This document shows, in pieces, positions 42,805 to 51,837 of a DNA stretch of 64,000 bases. The notes beneath the pieces were generated by a model. It ran no database searches. It was not told the origin of the DNA and saw only the letters and a list, made by a program, of their open reading frames with translations. This stretch comes from Thalassococcus_A lentus. Lineage in GTDB: Bacteria > Pseudomonadota > Alphaproteobacteria > Rhodobacterales > Rhodobacteraceae. Within the stretch, counting starts at the first letter, position 1. Each line of letters opens with the position of its first letter. The translations under genes and the position numbers were made by a program. The stretch covers positions 128,182 to 192,181 of the forward strand of contig NZ_JAQIOY010000006.1 in assembly GCF_028023555.1 (NCBI RefSeq). The letters are read 5' to 3'.

Positions 42805-43566
42805 ATGCAAATTGAGGGTCAGGTGGCGATTGTCACGGGAGGAGCCAGTGGACTGGGGGCCGCAACTGCGCGGCTTTTGGCAGCGCATGGCGCGAAGGTC
42901 GGTATTCTGGATTTTGATGAGGCGCGCGCGCAGGCTGTTGCCGGTGAAATTGGCGGTGTGTCAGCAAAAACAGACGTCGGAGATCTGGCATCGGTGGAGG
43001 CTGCGGTTGCTATGGTCAAGGATCGGCTGGGTGCGCCGCGGGTCGCGGTGAACTGCGCCGGGATCGGCCTTGCTGCCCGACTGGTCGGCCGGGACGGGTC
43101 ATTGGGAACGGATCTGTTTGAAAAAACCATCCGGGTCAATCTGATCGGCACCTATAACGTCATGTCGGTTGCAGCGCGGGAAATGGCCGCGCAGGACCCG
43201 TTGGATGGCGGCGAGCGCGGTGTCGTGGTCAATACCGCGTCGATCGCCTGGCAGGATGGCCAGATTGGGCAGAGCGCTTATTCGGCGTCCAAGGGTGGGA
43301 TTGCGGCGATGACCCTGCCTGCGGCGCGGGATATGGCCAAACTCGGCGTGCGGATTATGGCGATTGCGCCGGGGCTTTTCAATACGCCCATGATGGAAGG
43401 TCTTCCCGAAGAAACCACCGCCGGGATTGTTGCCAACATCCCGTTCCCGCATCGTCTGGGTGATCCGGCAGAATACGCGCTGATGGTCAGCCAGATCATT
43501 GCCAACCCTTATCTCAATGGCACAACGATCCGGCTGGACGCAGCTGTGCGTTTGCCTCAGCGGTGA
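42805..43566 (+). CDS. Short-chain dehydrogenase/reductase (HSD10-like)
   Basis: This 253-residue NAD-dependent SDR has the cofactor loop TGGASGLG near residues 10-18, an acidic residue after the second strand (ILDFDEARA, NAD preference), NCAGIG, and the catalytic S-Y-K: NTASIAWQDGQIGQSAYSASKGG. The pattern and QVAIVTGGASGLGAAT resemble type II 3-hydroxyacyl-CoA dehydrogenases. It overlaps the ligase gene by ATGA-like geometry, so it may oxidise a hydroxyacyl-CoA made there. AGAG precedes ATG 42805. Confidence 0.88.
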   Translation: MQIEGQVAIVTGGASGLGAATARLLAAHGAKVGILDFDEARAQAVAGEIGGVSAKTDVGDLASVEAAVAMVKDRLGAPRVAVNCAGIGLAARLVGRDGSLGTDLFEKTIRVNLIGTYNVMSVAAREMAAQDPLDGGERGVVVNTASIAWQDGQIGQSAYSASKGGIAAMTLPAARDMAKLGVRIMAIAPGLFNTPMMEGLPEETTAGIVANIPFPHRLGDPAEYALMVSQIIANPYLNGTTIRLDAAVRLPQR

Positions 43567-45365
43567 CGTCGATGTATCGCGCGCATAACGTGATACGAGA
43601 AGATCGCAGCGATGGCGCGGTTATTCTTCGGTCGGGATACACGCTGAGCCCTGTGGCACGGTGCTCGGGGGAATGGCTTGATCACTGGGCTGGCAGCACG
43701 CCTGACGCGGTGTTCCTGGCTGAACGGGATGGCGCCGGTTGGCGCAGCTTGAGTTATTCTGAAACGCGGCAGATTGTGCGAACAATCGCGGCGGGCCTTC
43801 TGGCACGCGGCATGAATCAGAAGACGCCCATTCTGATCATTTCCGGCAATAGTGTGAACCACGCCTTGTTGTCGCTTGCTGCGCAATATGTCGGGGTCCC
43901 GACGGCACCGGTGGCCGAGCAATATGCGCTGATCCCGGGTGCGCGCCCACAGCTGCTGCACTGCGCCGGTCTGGTCAAACCCGCCATGGTCTATGCTGAA
44001 GACATGGAGCGCTTTGGTGATGCCTTGTCCGAGAGCGTTTTCGACACAGTCGAGAAAGTGGTGAGCCGGGGCGCAGCAGAGGGGGTCACGGATTTTGCAA
44101 CGCTGTTGGAACGCCATGAGACCGATATGGCGCAGGTTGATGCGGCCGCGGCGGCGGTTGGGCCGGACACGGTTGCCAAGTATCTGCTGACCTCGGGCTC
44201 GACCTCCAGCCCCAAGGCCGTGATCACCACGCAGCGCATGATGTGTGCCAACCAGGCCCAGATTCTGGATGCTTTGCCGTTCTTGCGGACCCGCCCGCCG
44301 CGGATTGTGGACTGGTTGCCCTGGAACCACGTTTTCGGGGGCTCACACAACGTGAACATGATGCTTTCCAATGGTGGCGCGCTCTACATCGATGCGGGAA
44401 AGCCGGTTCAGCCTTTGGTTCAAAAGACAATAGAAAACAATCAGTTGGTGGGCGGAACGCTGGCCTTTAACGTGCCGGTCGGCTTTGCCATGTTGCGCGA
44501 TGCCATGAAAGAGGACGAGGCCCTGCGCAACCGGTACTTCAGCGAGCTGGACATGCTGTTTTATGCCGGGGCCAGTTTGCCGCAGGACGTATGGGCCGAT
44601 CTGGAGGCCATGGCCCGTGACGTGCGCGGTGATATGCCCTTGTTCACTTCGAGCTGGGGATTGACCGAAACGGCTCCGGCCTGCCTGATCCAGCACGAAC
44701 CCACGGATATGTCCGGGATTATCGGAGTGCCGATGACGGGTGTCGAGGTGAAGCTGCTGCCAGATGAAGGCGGGCGGTTCGAAATCCGGGTGCGCGGCCC
44801 CAATGTGATGCCGGGCTATCTGGATGATCCGGAGAAGACGGCCGCGGCATTCGATGAGGAAGGCTACTTCATTACCGGCGATGCAGTGCGTTTTGTCGAT
44901 GAGTCGGATCTGACCAAGGGGCTGAAATTTGATGGTCGGGTGTCGGAAGACTTCAAGCTGCAGAGCGGAACCTGGGTCAGGGCTGCCATGCTCAGGCTAG
45001 AGCTTTTGACTGCGCTTGGCCCATTGGCGCAGGACGTTGTTCTGTGCGGCGAAGGCCGGAATGAGTTGGGGCTGATGGTCATTCCAACGGCAGACGCTCG
45101 GGCCATGGCGGATGACGAAGAGGACGTTCTGCTGGGCAGCGGCTTGCACGATGCGTTGCGCGACAGGCTGGGTGATCAAAGCGGCAAGGGATCATCGATG
45201 CGGATTGCGCGGGTCATGGTTCTGGCAGAGCCGCCGTCAATCGGCGACGGGGAAATCACCGCAAAGGGCAATCTCAATGCGCGCAAGGTCCAGACACGCC
45301 GCGCAGCTTTGGTTGAGCGACTTTATGGTGACACGGATCCCGGGGTTTTGAACCTGTTGCGTTAG
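43563..45365 (+). CDS. Feruloyl-CoA synthase-like acyl-CoA ligase
   Basis: This 600-residue ANL-superfamily enzyme activates an aromatic acid to its CoA thioester using ATP. The AMP-binding loop is LLTSGSTSSPKAV, and DWLPWNHVFGGSHNVNMMLSNGGALYIDAGKP is the signature of feruloyl-CoA synthases. The C-terminal lysine region reads DGEITAKGNLNARKV. It overlaps the SDR gene. No feruloyl-CoA hydratase-lyase or vanillin dehydrogenase is present in the window, so ferulate itself may not be the substrate; hydroxycinnamate or hydroxybenzoate analogues are possible. Confidence 0.87.
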   Translation: MTSMYRAHNVIREDRSDGAVILRSGYTLSPVARCSGEWLDHWAGSTPDAVFLAERDGAGWRSLSYSETRQIVRTIAAGLLARGMNQKTPILIISGNSVNHALLSLAAQYVGVPTAPVAEQYALIPGARPQLLHCAGLVKPAMVYAEDMERFGDALSESVFDTVEKVVSRGAAEGVTDFATLLERHETDMAQVDAAAAAVGPDTVAKYLLTSGSTSSPKAVITTQRMMCANQAQILDALPFLRTRPPRIVDWLPWNHVFGGSHNVNMMLSNGGALYIDAGKPVQPLVQKTIENNQLVGGTLAFNVPVGFAMLRDAMKEDEALRNRYFSELDMLFYAGASLPQDVWADLEAMARDVRGDMPLFTSSWGLTETAPACLIQHEPTDMSGIIGVPMTGVEVKLLPDEGGRFEIRVRGPNVMPGYLDDPEKTAAAFDEEGYFITGDAVRFVDESDLTKGLKFDGRVSEDFKLQSGTWVRAAMLRLELLTALGPLAQDVVLCGEGRNELGLMVIPTADARAMADDEEDVLLGSGLHDALRDRLGDQSGKGSSMRIARVMVLAEPPSIGDGEITAKGNLNARKVQTRRAALVERLYGDTDPGVLNLLR

Positions 45366-45379
45366 AGTCTGATTGCGAC

Positions 45380-45425
45380 GGCGGGTGCCGCTGTTTTGGC
45401 GGAGCCAAAACGCGCCCCACCCGCC
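45380..45425. repeat. Nested hairpin element after the feruloyl-CoA synthase-like gene
   Basis: Outer arms GGCGGGTG (45380-45387) and CACCCGCC (45418-45425) enclose inner arms GTTTTGGC (45393-45400) and GCCAAAAC (45404-45411) around GGA. All arms pair perfectly. It may act as a terminator and recalls repeats common in Rhodobacteraceae intergenic DNA. Confidence 0.6.
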
Positions 45426-45429
45426 GTCC

Positions 45430-45541
45430 CGCAAAATCTTGCGTCCAAAATATGCATTATAGAGCATAGTGGGCGAAGCATTCGTTGATTGAGAGCGGTG
45501 CTCATGCATCATTCCGCATAAATCCGCGGTTTTGGCGGATT
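45430..45541. promoter_or_regulatory. Candidate operator/leader of the benzoate-CoA ligase gene
   Basis: This stretch holds CGCAA-N4-TTGCG (45430-45443), TATGC-N8-GCATA (45451-45468), which includes ATGCATTATA, also found before boxC, and a leader hairpin AATCCGC-N7-GCGGATT (45521-45541). Motif sharing with the boxC promoter suggests control by the same regulator, plausibly the BoxR-type protein at 53735. Confidence 0.5.
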
Positions 45542-45615
45542 CGCCCCAGATCGGCGCAGATCGAGAACGGGCGGCCTTGGTCCAGGGGGAAGCCCCGGCG
45601 GTTTGGGAGGACGCA

Positions 45616-47157
45616 ATGACCAACAACGAGAATGCAGCGCTGTATTTCGTCGACCGGCACCTGAAGGAAGGGCGGGGTGACAAGGTCGCATTTCGCGAAG
45701 CTGCAGGCCAAAATCGTGAACTGACCTATGCGGAACTTGCTCAGCGCAGCAGCCAGATGGCCGGTGCCTTGGCCCGCGCCGATGTTCGGCCTGAAGAACG
45801 CGTGGCGTGCATTGTGTTGGATCAGGTCGAATACCCGGAAATATTCTGGGGCGCCCTGAAAGCAGGTGTGGTTCCGGTTGCGCTCAATACGCTGCTGGCG
45901 ACCTCTGTGTATGAGTTCATTTTGCGCGACAGCCGGGCGACCTGCCTGTTTGTCAGCCATGAATTGCTGGATGTGGTAATGCCTGCGGCCCTAGCCTGCG
46001 GAGATCTGCGCCAGATCGTTGTGATCGGGGGGGATGCACCGGACGGCACCATGTCTTACGGCTCTTTCATGCAGGATGCAGACCCGGCCCCGGTGCGTGA
46101 CGTTGGCGCGGATGAATGTGCCTTTTGGCTCTATTCTTCGGGGTCCACAGGGCAGCCAAAGGGGGTTCGGCATGTGCACGGCGCGTTACGTGCCACTTCG
46201 GACACCTATGGCGCGCAGGTTCTGGGCATCCGAGAGGATGATATCGTGTTTTCGGCCGCCAAGATCTTTTTTGCCTATGGCCTTGGCAACGCCATGACAT
46301 TTCCGATGTCTGTTGGGGCGACGACCATTTTGTTCAACGGGCGCCCGACACCGGATGTTGTCGTGGACATCCTCGCGCAGGAAAAGCCAACAGTCTATTG
46401 CGGCGTGCCGACGCTTTATGCGGCGACCATCGCACATCTGAACAAGACCGGGGTGCCGAAAGCGGCTATCCGCATGTGCATTTCCGCAGGCGAGGCCCTG
46501 CCAGAGGAAATCGGCAATTCATGGCATGCGCTTTGGGGCGTTGATATTCTGGATGGTGTCGGAAGCACGGAGATGCTGCATATTTTTCTCAGCAACCGGC
46601 CCGGTGACGTGGTCTATGGAACCTCTGGAACGGCGGTTCCGGGCTATGATTTGCGCTGCGTGAACGAAGAGGGCGAAGACGTGGCGCCGGGTGAGATCGG
46701 CGAGTTGCTGGTGCGCGGTGAAAGCGCGGCGGATGGATACTGGAACAAGCGCGACAAGAGCCGCAATACCTTCGAAGGGGAATGGACGCGGACAGGGGAC
46801 AAGTACGAAATCACACCGGAGGGGCGCTATGTCTACTGCGGCAGGACGGACGATATGTTCAAGGTTTCGGGCATCTGGCTGTCCCCATTTGAGGTCGAGC
46901 AGGCGTTGAGTGCCCATCCCGGTGTTCTGGAGGCGGCCGTTGTGCCGCGCCGGGACAAAGATGATTTGGAAAAGCCGATGGCCTATGTGGTTTTGCAGGA
47001 TGGGGCCGATCAGTCCTCTGTTCTGGCCGAGCTTAAGGAATTCGTCAAACAGCGGGTTGGGTTGTGGAAATATCCGCGCTGGATCGAAGTGGTCCAGGAT
47101 CTGCCGAAAACAGCGACGGGCAAAATACAGCGGTTCAAGCTGCGGGAGACAGTCTGA
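45616..47157 (+). CDS. Benzoate-CoA ligase
   Basis: This 513-residue ANL enzyme would convert benzoate, CoA and ATP to benzoyl-CoA, the first step of the box pathway. The AMP loop is LYSSGSTGQPKGVRHVHGAL; IFFAYGLGNAMTFPMSVGATTIL and DGVGSTEMLHIFLSN are typical of benzoate-CoA ligases, and the catalytic lysine lies in LPKTATGKIQRFKLR. GGGAGG precedes ATG 45616. boxC, boxB and boxA downstream support benzoate as substrate. It overlaps the next gene by one base. Confidence 0.93.
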   Translation: MTNNENAALYFVDRHLKEGRGDKVAFREAAGQNRELTYAELAQRSSQMAGALARADVRPEERVACIVLDQVEYPEIFWGALKAGVVPVALNTLLATSVYEFILRDSRATCLFVSHELLDVVMPAALACGDLRQIVVIGGDAPDGTMSYGSFMQDADPAPVRDVGADECAFWLYSSGSTGQPKGVRHVHGALRATSDTYGAQVLGIREDDIVFSAAKIFFAYGLGNAMTFPMSVGATTILFNGRPTPDVVVDILAQEKPTVYCGVPTLYAATIAHLNKTGVPKAAIRMCISAGEALPEEIGNSWHALWGVDILDGVGSTEMLHIFLSNRPGDVVYGTSGTAVPGYDLRCVNEEGEDVAPGEIGELLVRGESAADGYWNKRDKSRNTFEGEWTRTGDKYEITPEGRYVYCGRTDDMFKVSGIWLSPFEVEQALSAHPGVLEAAVVPRRDKDDLEKPMAYVVLQDGADQSSVLAELKEFVKQRVGLWKYPRWIEVVQDLPKTATGKIQRFKLRETV

Positions 47158-47975
47158 TGCAATGGCAGGATAAGGCCACGGGTCAGATCGAAATCCTTGG
47201 AAAAGCTTTGGAATACATGTGCTTTGGCCCGGGGCCAGACGTGGCCCCGACGATTGTGTTGCTGCACGAAGGCTTGGGCAGTGCCGCGCTTTGGCGGCAG
47301 TTTCCGGCTGAGCTGGCCGAGGCGACAGGATGCGGCGTGTTTGTCTACAGCCGCGCGGGCTATGGTCGTTCGGCTGCCACAGACCTGCCGCGCCCATTGG
47401 ATTACATGACGCGCGAAGCCATGGACGTCTTGCCCGTAGTGCTGGATCAAATCGGGTTCCGGCAGGGTATTTTGCTGGGCCACTCTGACGGGGCGACCAT
47501 TGCCGCGATCTATGCGGGGTCGGCGCAGGACCACAGGGTGCGCGGGCTGGTTTTGATGGCGCCGCATTTCTTCACCGAAGACATCGGATTGGCCGCGATC
47601 GCCAAAGCCAAAGAGGCTTTTGAAACCGGGGATCTGCGCGATCGGATGGCAAAATACCACGATGATCCGGACAATGCATTCCGGGGGTGGAACGATGCTT
47701 GGCTTGATCCGGGCTTCAAGGCCTGGGATGTCAGCGAAGTGATCGACTATCTGCGGATTCCCGCGCTCGTGATCCAAGGGGCTTCAGATCAATACGGAAC
47801 TCTGGCTCAGGTCACCGAAGTGGAAGAACGGTCTTATGCGCCGGTTGATGTGGTTGTTCTGGACGATTGCAGGCACAGCCCGCATCTTGACCAGCCGCAG
47901 GCCGTTCTGACGGCCGTGACCGAGTTCAGTGTACGGCTGCAGCGGATTGAGAATGAAAAAGTGACAGCAGCCTGA
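47157..47975 (+). CDS. Alpha/beta hydrolase of the benzoate cluster
   Basis: This 272-residue alpha/beta hydrolase has LLHEGLGSAALWRQFP, YSRAGYGRS, the nucleophile elbow GHSDGA (Ser) and a C-terminal DDCRHSPHLDQP with the catalytic His. Related genes accompany box clusters in other bacteria, where their role is not settled; ester or lactone cleavage is possible. ATG 47157 overlaps the ligase stop (TGATG), and its own stop overlaps the next start. Confidence 0.85.
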   Translation: MQWQDKATGQIEILGKALEYMCFGPGPDVAPTIVLLHEGLGSAALWRQFPAELAEATGCGVFVYSRAGYGRSAATDLPRPLDYMTREAMDVLPVVLDQIGFRQGILLGHSDGATIAAIYAGSAQDHRVRGLVLMAPHFFTEDIGLAAIAKAKEAFETGDLRDRMAKYHDDPDNAFRGWNDAWLDPGFKAWDVSEVIDYLRIPALVIQGASDQYGTLAQVTEVEERSYAPVDVVVLDDCRHSPHLDQPQAVLTAVTEFSVRLQRIENEKVTAA

Positions 47976-48412
47976 TGGAGCCTGATTGGTGTCCGCCCCA
48001 CGCCTATGTTCCGGGCAAGACACCGCGACATCCAGAGGGGCTGTTTGATCCCCTCAAGCGGGTCGACCAAGGTAATCCGGAGCAAAGCATAGCGTGGCGT
48101 GAAGGACTGCGCATGCTGCAATCGGGGTACTATTGGGAAGCACATGAAGTACTTGAGGCCGTTTGGATGGCTATTCCGGACGGACAACCGGAACGCAAGG
48201 CTGTGCAGGGTGTTATTCAGATCGCAAATGCCGCTCTGAAGTGGCGCATGCAGAAACCCAAAGCGGCGCGGCGCTTGCAAACGATCGCCATGGCCCTTTT
48301 GCACGAAGCTGGCCTTTCCCAAGGGGGGCAGGTCATGGGGTTAACGGCAGCCGAGATCGACGCGTTGTGGGCATGCTGCAAAGCCGAATCGTGCATCAAG
48401 GATGCATTATAA
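47975..48412 (+). CDS. DUF309 domain-containing protein
   Basis: This 145-residue helical protein is a DUF309 member: HPEGLFDPLKR, then GLRMLQSGYYWEAHEVLEAVWMAIP with the conserved E-A-H-E, and VQGVIQIANAALKWRM. The function is unknown. It overlaps the hydrolase by one base and ends within the palindrome upstream of boxC, so it probably closes the ligase transcript. Confidence 0.88.
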   Translation: MEPDWCPPHAYVPGKTPRHPEGLFDPLKRVDQGNPEQSIAWREGLRMLQSGYYWEAHEVLEAVWMAIPDGQPERKAVQGVIQIANAALKWRMQKPKAARRLQTIAMALLHEAGLSQGGQVMGLTAAEIDALWACCKAESCIKDAL

Positions 48413-48524
48413 TGCTATGCTCGGTAAGTCTCTGTAATGTATTGATACTTTGTGGTTAAGCGCACTTGATCGATGGATATTGAGTGCTATTTTGCAATAA
48501 GTGAAATTTTGGTGCGCAAAATAG
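48404..48524 (+). promoter_or_regulatory. boxC promoter region with candidate BoxR operators
   Basis: GCATTATAATGC at 48404-48415 is a perfect palindrome. CTATTTTGC (48487-48495) and GCAAAATAG (48516-48524) form a perfect nine-base inverted repeat with a 20-base spacer. TTGATC (48466-48471), 16 bases, TATTTT (48488-48493) make a plausible promoter whose -10 lies in the left arm, so a bound repressor would block it. Confidence 0.6.
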
Positions 48525-48542
48525 TGCACAGGGAGAGATGAC

Positions 48543-50204
48543 ATGTCCAAGCGCATCGAGTTTCAAATTGATCCGCAAAGCTATCGCCATTGGAAGGTGA
48601 GCTATGACGGGCCGGTCGCGCGCCTGACGATGGACGTGGATGAGGATGGTGGGTTGTTCGATGGCTACCAGCTCAAGATGAACTCTTATGATCTGGGAGT
48701 GGATATCGAGCTGGCGGACATCGTGCAGCGCATGCGGTTCGAGCACCCTGAGGTCAAGGTCGTGGTCATGCAGTCCGGCAAAGATCGGATATTCTGCGCA
48801 GGTGCGAACATCCGAATGCTGGGCGGTGCGGCGCACAGCCACAAGGTGAACTTCTGCAAGTTCACCAATGAGACGCGAAATACCTTTGAAGCGGCCGAAG
48901 CGGACAGCGGGCAGAAGTACATCGCGGCGGTCAAAGGTTCATGCGCAGGTGGCGGATATGAGCTGGCGCTCGCGTGCAATCACATCATGCTGACCGACGA
49001 CAGCAGCTCGTCCGTTTCATTGCCCGAGGCGCCTTTGTTGGCGGTTTTGCCGGGCACCGGCGGATTGACCCGTGTGACAGACAAACGCAAGGTGCGACGC
49101 GATCTGGCTGATGTCTTCTGCTCAACAGAAGAAGGTGTGCGGGGCAAGCGGGCCAAGGATTGGGGGCTGGTTGACGAAGTCTTCCCCAACTCGAAATTCG
49201 ACGATGCCGTAGAGGAGCGCGCGCAGGCCTTTGCGGCCAGCTCGGCCAAGGCGGACGTTGCCAAAGGCATCACGCTTGGACCCTTGGATCGGACATTCCA
49301 CGACGATGGATCGGTCAGCTATTCATTGGTAGAAGTCGAGGCAGACAGGGCGGGCCGCAAGGTCACGATCACCTTGAAGGGTCCTGAAGAAGCCGCGCCG
49401 GCCGATATGGATGCTTTTGCTGCTCAGGGCGATCAGGCCTATCTTTTGCGTCTCGCTCGCGAATTGGATGACGCGATCCTGCACCTGCGGCTGAATGAGC
49501 CGGAACTTGGGTTGATGGTCTTCAAGACACAGGGTGATCCCGAGGCATTTCTGGCGCACGAAACCGTTGTGACCGGCGCGCCGGAGCACTGGCTGGCCAA
49601 TGAGGTTACGCAATACTGGAAGCGCGTGCTGAAACGCGTCGATGTCACATCCCGGTCGATGGTCTGTCTGGTCGAGCACGGCTCGTGCTTTGCAGGTGTG
49701 CTGGCCGAGCTGCTCTGGGCGGCCGATCGCAGCTATATGATGGAAGATGAATTCGAAGGCGACAACCGCCCCATGGCGACTGTAACGCTGAGCGACGCAA
49801 ATTTCGGACCGCTTGTGATGGGCAATGGTTTGACCCGGCTTCAAACCCGGTTCCTTGGCAATGCTGATGCGCTTGTGCGCGCCGAAGAGTCCAAGGGCGA
49901 GCCGCTGGAGGCTGAAGACGCCGACGAATTGGGGCTGGTCACGATGATCCTCGATGACATCGATTGGGAAGACGAAATCCGGATTTTCATGGAGGAGCGG
50001 GCAAGCTTTAGCCCTGATGCCATGACGGGAATGGAAGCCAACCTGCGCTTTGCTGGTCCTGAGACAATGGAAACGCGCATCTTTGGACGCCTAACCGCTT
50101 GGCAGAACTGGATTTTCATCAGGCCGAATGCGGTTGGTCCGGAGGGCGCCTTGCAACGCTACGGAACCGGCCAGCGCGGCGAATACAACATGGAGCGTGT
50201 CTGA
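48543..50204 (+). CDS. boxC: 2,3-epoxybenzoyl-CoA dihydrolase BoxC
   Basis: This 553-residue crotonase-superfamily enzyme opens the ring of 2,3-epoxybenzoyl-CoA by hydrolysis, releasing formate and 3,4-dehydroadipyl-CoA semialdehyde. FQIDPQSYRHWKVSYDGPVARLTMDVDEDGGLFDGYQLKMNSYDLGVDIELADIVQR at the start, VVMQSGKDRIFCAGANIRML and AVKGSCAGGGYELALACNHI fit BoxC, and the second half is a divergent crotonase-like unit. The length equals that of known BoxC. GGGAGAG precedes the ATG. It leads the boxC-boxB-boxA series. Confidence 0.96.
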   Translation: MSKRIEFQIDPQSYRHWKVSYDGPVARLTMDVDEDGGLFDGYQLKMNSYDLGVDIELADIVQRMRFEHPEVKVVVMQSGKDRIFCAGANIRMLGGAAHSHKVNFCKFTNETRNTFEAAEADSGQKYIAAVKGSCAGGGYELALACNHIMLTDDSSSSVSLPEAPLLAVLPGTGGLTRVTDKRKVRRDLADVFCSTEEGVRGKRAKDWGLVDEVFPNSKFDDAVEERAQAFAASSAKADVAKGITLGPLDRTFHDDGSVSYSLVEVEADRAGRKVTITLKGPEEAAPADMDAFAAQGDQAYLLRLARELDDAILHLRLNEPELGLMVFKTQGDPEAFLAHETVVTGAPEHWLANEVTQYWKRVLKRVDVTSRSMVCLVEHGSCFAGVLAELLWAADRSYMMEDEFEGDNRPMATVTLSDANFGPLVMGNGLTRLQTRFLGNADALVRAEESKGEPLEAEDADELGLVTMILDDIDWEDEIRIFMEERASFSPDAMTGMEANLRFAGPETMETRIFGRLTAWQNWIFIRPNAVGPEGALQRYGTGQRGEYNMERV

Positions 50205-50253
50205 GCGATCTAGGTCGCCATCACCCACGCACCCTGCGGGACCCCGGATATCG

Positions 50254-50294
50254 GTGCCCGCATTGACGTTTACCGGGCACGCGGCTGCGCGTGC
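50254..50294 (+). promoter_or_regulatory. Two overlapping, mutually exclusive stem-loops between boxC and boxB
   Basis: GTGCCCG (50254-50260) pairs with CGGGCAC (50274-50280), and GCACGC (50277-50282) pairs with GCGTGC (50289-50294). The two stems share 50277-50280, so only one can form at a time. The AGGAG ribosome site of boxB follows at 50301-50305. Confidence 0.5.
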
Positions 50295-50312
50295 CTCTAC
50301 AGGAGAAATGTA

Positions 50313-51764
50313 ATGCTCGATCTGATCAATGTGAGTTACGACACCCAGATTCCGAACAACGTCGGCCTGTCTTCGGACCGCAAAGTACTGAAAGCGTTGG
50401 AAAAATGGCACCCCGGATATATCAACTGGTGGAATGACCTGATCCCGCAGAACTTTCAGGAAAGCATGGTCTACCTGCGCACTGCCGTCTCGGTAGACCC
50501 CAAAGGCTGGGCGAAATTCGACTACGTCAAAATGCCCGACTATCGCTGGGGCGTGTTGCTGGCACCGCAGGTGGAAGACCGCCGCATCCCAATGGGTGCA
50601 CACAAGGGTGAACCCGCGTGGCAGGAAGTACCGGGCGAATATCGCAACATGCTCAAGCGGCTCATCGTTATTCAGGGCGACACAGAGCCGGGTTCGGTTG
50701 AACAGCAGCGGTTCCTTGGCCTGACTGCGCCATCGCTCTACGACATGCGCAACCTGTTTCAGGTGAACGTCGAAGAGGGCCGCCACCTGTGGGCCATGGT
50801 CTATCTTCTGTTCAAATATTTCGGCAAGGATGGTCGCGAAGAAGCCGATGATCTGCTGCGCCGTTCGTCGGGTTCGGACGAAGCTCCACGCATGTTGGGG
50901 GCCTTCAACGAGGAAACGCCAGATTGGCTGTCGTTCTTCATGTTCACCTACTTCACGGACCGTGATGGCAAGATGCAGCTCGAGTCGCTCGCGCAGTCTG
51001 GCTTTGATCCGCTGTCGCGCACCTGCCGTTTTATGCTGACTGAAGAAGCGCACCACATGTTCGTGGGTGAAACCGGTGTTGGCCGGACCATTCAGGCCAC
51101 GCTTGAGGCGATGAATGCCAATGGCATCACCGACCCGTATGATGTGGGCAAGATCCGCGATCTGGGTGTGATTGACCTGCCGACGATCCAGAAGAAACTG
51201 AACCTGCACTATTCGCTCAGCCTTGATCTGTTCGGGCAGGAGATGTCGACCAACGCTGCCAATGCCTTCAACTCGGGCATCAAGGGCCGCTACATGGAGC
51301 AGCGGATTGACGACGATCACATGTTGACCAACGACACCTATGTGGTGCGCAGCTTCAAGGACGGTCAGATCGTTGCCGAAGAAGTGCCGGCCCTGACGGC
51401 GATCAACATGCGCCTGCGCGACGACTATATCCGGGATGCATCGGGTGGTGTCGGGCGCTGGAACAAGCAAATTGCCAAGTCCGGCATTCAGTTTGAACTG
51501 GCCCTGCCGCACGAGGCCTTCCACCGCCAGATCGGTGTCTTTGCACCCATCGAAACAACGCCTGAAGGCGATATCATGTCCAAGGAAGAATGGACAAAAC
51601 GTCGGGATGAATTCCTGCCCAGTAAGGCGGACGGCGATTTCATCACGTCTTTGATGAAGCCCTGCTATGAGCCCGGGAAATTCGCCAGCTGGATCGCACC
51701 GCCGAAGGTCGGCATCGACAACAAGCCGGGCGATTTCGAATACGTCAAACTGCACATGGCCTGA
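50313..51764 (+). CDS. boxB: Benzoyl-CoA 2,3-epoxidase subunit BoxB
   Basis: This 483-residue di-iron oxygenase inserts one oxygen from O2 into benzoyl-CoA to form the 2,3-epoxide. Carboxylate/His ligands are visible as NVEEGRHLWAMV and MLTEEAHHMFVGE, and LINVSYDTQIPNNVGLSSDRKVLKALEKWHPGYINWW is the family N-terminus. AGGAG lies seven bases before ATG 50313. It works with the BoxA reductase encoded 240 bases downstream. Confidence 0.97.
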   Translation: MLDLINVSYDTQIPNNVGLSSDRKVLKALEKWHPGYINWWNDLIPQNFQESMVYLRTAVSVDPKGWAKFDYVKMPDYRWGVLLAPQVEDRRIPMGAHKGEPAWQEVPGEYRNMLKRLIVIQGDTEPGSVEQQRFLGLTAPSLYDMRNLFQVNVEEGRHLWAMVYLLFKYFGKDGREEADDLLRRSSGSDEAPRMLGAFNEETPDWLSFFMFTYFTDRDGKMQLESLAQSGFDPLSRTCRFMLTEEAHHMFVGETGVGRTIQATLEAMNANGITDPYDVGKIRDLGVIDLPTIQKKLNLHYSLSLDLFGQEMSTNAANAFNSGIKGRYMEQRIDDDHMLTNDTYVVRSFKDGQIVAEEVPALTAINMRLRDDYIRDASGGVGRWNKQIAKSGIQFELALPHEAFHRQIGVFAPIETTPEGDIMSKEEWTKRRDEFLPSKADGDFITSLMKPCYEPGKFASWIAPPKVGIDNKPGDFEYVKLHMA

Positions 51765-51837
51765 CATCGGAGTGACCGGGCGGCGCGATCACACGTCCGC
51801 CGCCCGGATCAACGGCAACGCCAAGGAAGGACAGAGC

